From JBDRRP01 sp964446485 (GTDB taxonomy: Bacteria > Desulfobacterota > Desulfobacteria > Desulfobacterales > JBDRRP01), in contig CAYUOU010000007.1 of NCBI GenBank assembly GCA_964446485.1, positions 1-64,000 on the forward strand: DNA of 64,000 nucleotides, written 5' to 3'. This document shows positions 60,101-63,100 of the stretch, in pieces; position 1 is the first letter of the stretch; each line of letters starts with the position of its first letter. The position numbers and the translations under genes were made by a program. The notes under the pieces were generated by a model. It searched no databases and had not been told where the DNA came from. It worked only from the letters and a program-made list of their open reading frames with translations.

Positions 60101-63100
60101 TTATGGCCGAGACCACGTTGGCCGCTGTACTGGCGCCGCTCTTGATCTTTACCAAGACGAGGTCGCCGTTGTAGCTCGCGGTTTCAGATCCTGCCGCCGC
60201 CACGGAGCCGTCATCGATAAAGGCGATTGTTTTGCCGGTGCCACTTGGACCGGTGCTATTGGCTGTGATGGTAATTTGTGCCCCGCTTGCATCTGCGTAA
60301 ACAGCGGAAGCCGGGTCTCCTGCACTGCCGCCGCTGGTGGTCGCCGTAATGAAAGCGATGGTGCCATCGCCGGCGCCGTCGCCGCTGTTGACGCTGGCGT
60401 CAAAGAGCAGGGTGGTTTCGCTGGCATCTTGCACAGCGTCGATAGCGCTGATGACGTCGCTGCGTGTCGTGGCGGACAGGTGTTTCAGGGTAATGACAAG
60501 CACCTTCGAGGATTCGTTGTAGTCGGCCTCAGCGTCGCTGGAAATGGATGGATCATATTGGAACCTGAACGAAACGCCGTTGTACTCGGTGCCGCTGATC
60601 CGTGCGGTGATGTCGATGTCGTTGTTATTGCCCATGGGCGACAGCGTGTAGGCGGCTGCCCCGCCGCCGCTGCCGCCGCTCACCTGGGGAGCGGTGTTGA
60701 TCGTGCCGGTGCCGTTGTTGGTGCCGTTGATTTCCCCAGACGTTACCAGCTCGGCCGTGAAGCCGGCGAGGTCCGTGTTGATTTCGCTGACGACGGCATT
60801 GGCGGTGGTGAGCCCGTTGTGAATTGAGATCGTCAGTGTCTTGCTGGTGGCGTCAAAACTGGCGTTGGCCGTAACGGCATCCAGGCTGCCATCGTGCTCG
60901 AAGGTGATTGTCACGGAAGCGAAGTCATCCGCGGATGACGTCGCCTCGATGCGTATGTCGTTGTTATCGCCGGACGGTCGCAGAATGGCGAAGGGGTTCG
61001 ACCCGATGAGCTTCCACAGTTCGGTGCCGCCGCTGGCCGTTGTTGCCGAGAAGTAAAGCTCGTTGTGACCGCCGCTGGTCCAGGCTTTGAAATTGGAGGG
61101 CGAGGCGCTGGCCGAACCGGGGTTGAGGTCTCTGACCTCGAAGGTGTTGGCCGCCAGCCCCCGTGACTGCCACAATTCAACACCGTTGGCGCCTTCGGCT
61201 GTGAAATAGAGTTTGTTGTTGAAGACGGTGAGGTTGGCCGGATAGGCGTCCCGGTTATCCCCCGTGATGTCGGTAACCTGTACGGTTTCGGCAAGCGGAT
61301 TATTGACCGAGAGTCCGTTGGTCTTCCACAACTCGATGCCGTTGGTGCCATCAGTGGCGGTCACGTACATGGTACCGACGTCGAAAACGACAATCTCGGG
61401 TGCGTAGAGGGCATTGGGTATGGGGAACGCGTCCCCTGCCCCGGCGTTGATGTCGGTGACACGGCTTACCAGGGTGCCGTCGCTGCGCCACAGCTCTCTG
61501 CCGCTGACGCCGTCGTCGGCGATGAAGTAGATCACGTCGTCGCCGGCACCGTTCTTATCGTTCCAGACGGTGAGGGCAAACGGATCCCGCAGCCGGTTGC
61601 CGCCAACTGTCGAGCGCACCACCGTCGTGTCGGTGCCGTCGCTCATCCACAGCACCTGACCGGTGCCGTCGCTGGCGCTAAAGAAAAGGTAGTCGTCTCC
61701 ACCGTTGGTGATCACGGTGAGCTGGGACGGTTCCGGTATGGCCACGTTGGCCCCGATGGGACGGGTGCTGCTGGGGAGGCCGTCGGTGGTGGTCCAGAGC
61801 GATGGCAGCCCATTGAAGTCCGCGACGAAGAACAAGGTGTCGTCCACCGCAGTGAGGTCGCCCACATCCACCAGGGCGTGGGGGCTGCCATCCAGATCCA
61901 GGCCGGATGCCACCTGCAGGGTCGTCAAGTCTGTCCCGAAGCTGACCCACAGTTGGCTGCCGCCGGTGTCGTCGACGACGAAGAAAAGGCGATCCACAAG
62001 GGCCGTCAGTTCCACACCGAGGGCCGGCAGTTCTGTGACGAATTCGGTGCCGGCCGCCGACCCGTCGCTCTTCCAGAGCTGGTAACCGGTATTGGTTAGG
62101 GTGGAACCGTCGGGAATGCCCGCCGGCACGTCCTTTAGGGTCAGGTAAAGTACGCCTGACACCGGGGTCATTTCCACCGGAGTCCCCACCACCCCCGCGA
62201 CATTCGTGGTGCCCGCGCCGGTGCCGTTGCTTCTCCACAAATCGTAACTGCCGTCGTCGTTGCTGACGACGAAGTACACGTCGCGCCCCAGCACAGTGAG
62301 CAGTGAAATGTTTTCCGGCAGGGTGATGTCCGTCTCCACCAGACTGGACAGGGCAAGCAGCACGCTGGCAAGATGCTGGGGGTCATCGAGGTGATCCAGG
62401 TACCTGGCCAGATCGAACTCCATGATGGCCTGGTGGGTGGTGTCGACGGTCAGGTCGTCACCCACCTGCTCCACCCGGCCGTCCGATGTGATGACACCGT
62501 CCACCGCACCGATCAAAATGGTGGTTGCCGGCTGGGATACCGGAGACAGGCGGATGTAATTGCCGGCCACGCCGTCCCCGAGGGTCGTGAACCGGTACCA
62601 TCGCTCTGATGCGCCCAGCGGCAGGGTGTATCGATCGTCGTCGAGGACGCCGTCCTGCTCGAAGTCGGGGTCGGCAAAAGTGTCGGGCTGCCCGGTGCCG
62701 GTGTCCACGAGGAAGTCACCGCTGCCCGTGATGGTACGGTTGGCGATGACGTCGTAGCCGGAGGTGGGCATGGTCGCGCGGCGGCTGGTCCCGTAGACGA
62801 TGTAAACCCGGCCGGCATCTTCTTTGATACCGCCCACGAATCCGTCGGCGGCTGCCGCACCTACCATCAGATCATCGATGCGGTCGCTGTTTACGTCGAG
62901 GCCCGGAGCAGCGGAAAGCGTGCCCAGGGCGTCGAATTCGTTTTCACCCTCGAAAGTCACATCCGCATCGGCCAGGGCGATGACACGACCGTGATTTTCC
63001 GTGAGGGAGTAGAACAGGAACGCGCCGCCGCGATCGTTTCGCTCCAGGATGGCGTCGTCTTCCGGTGCGGCCGATTGGCTCAGGGTCTGGATGACACCGG

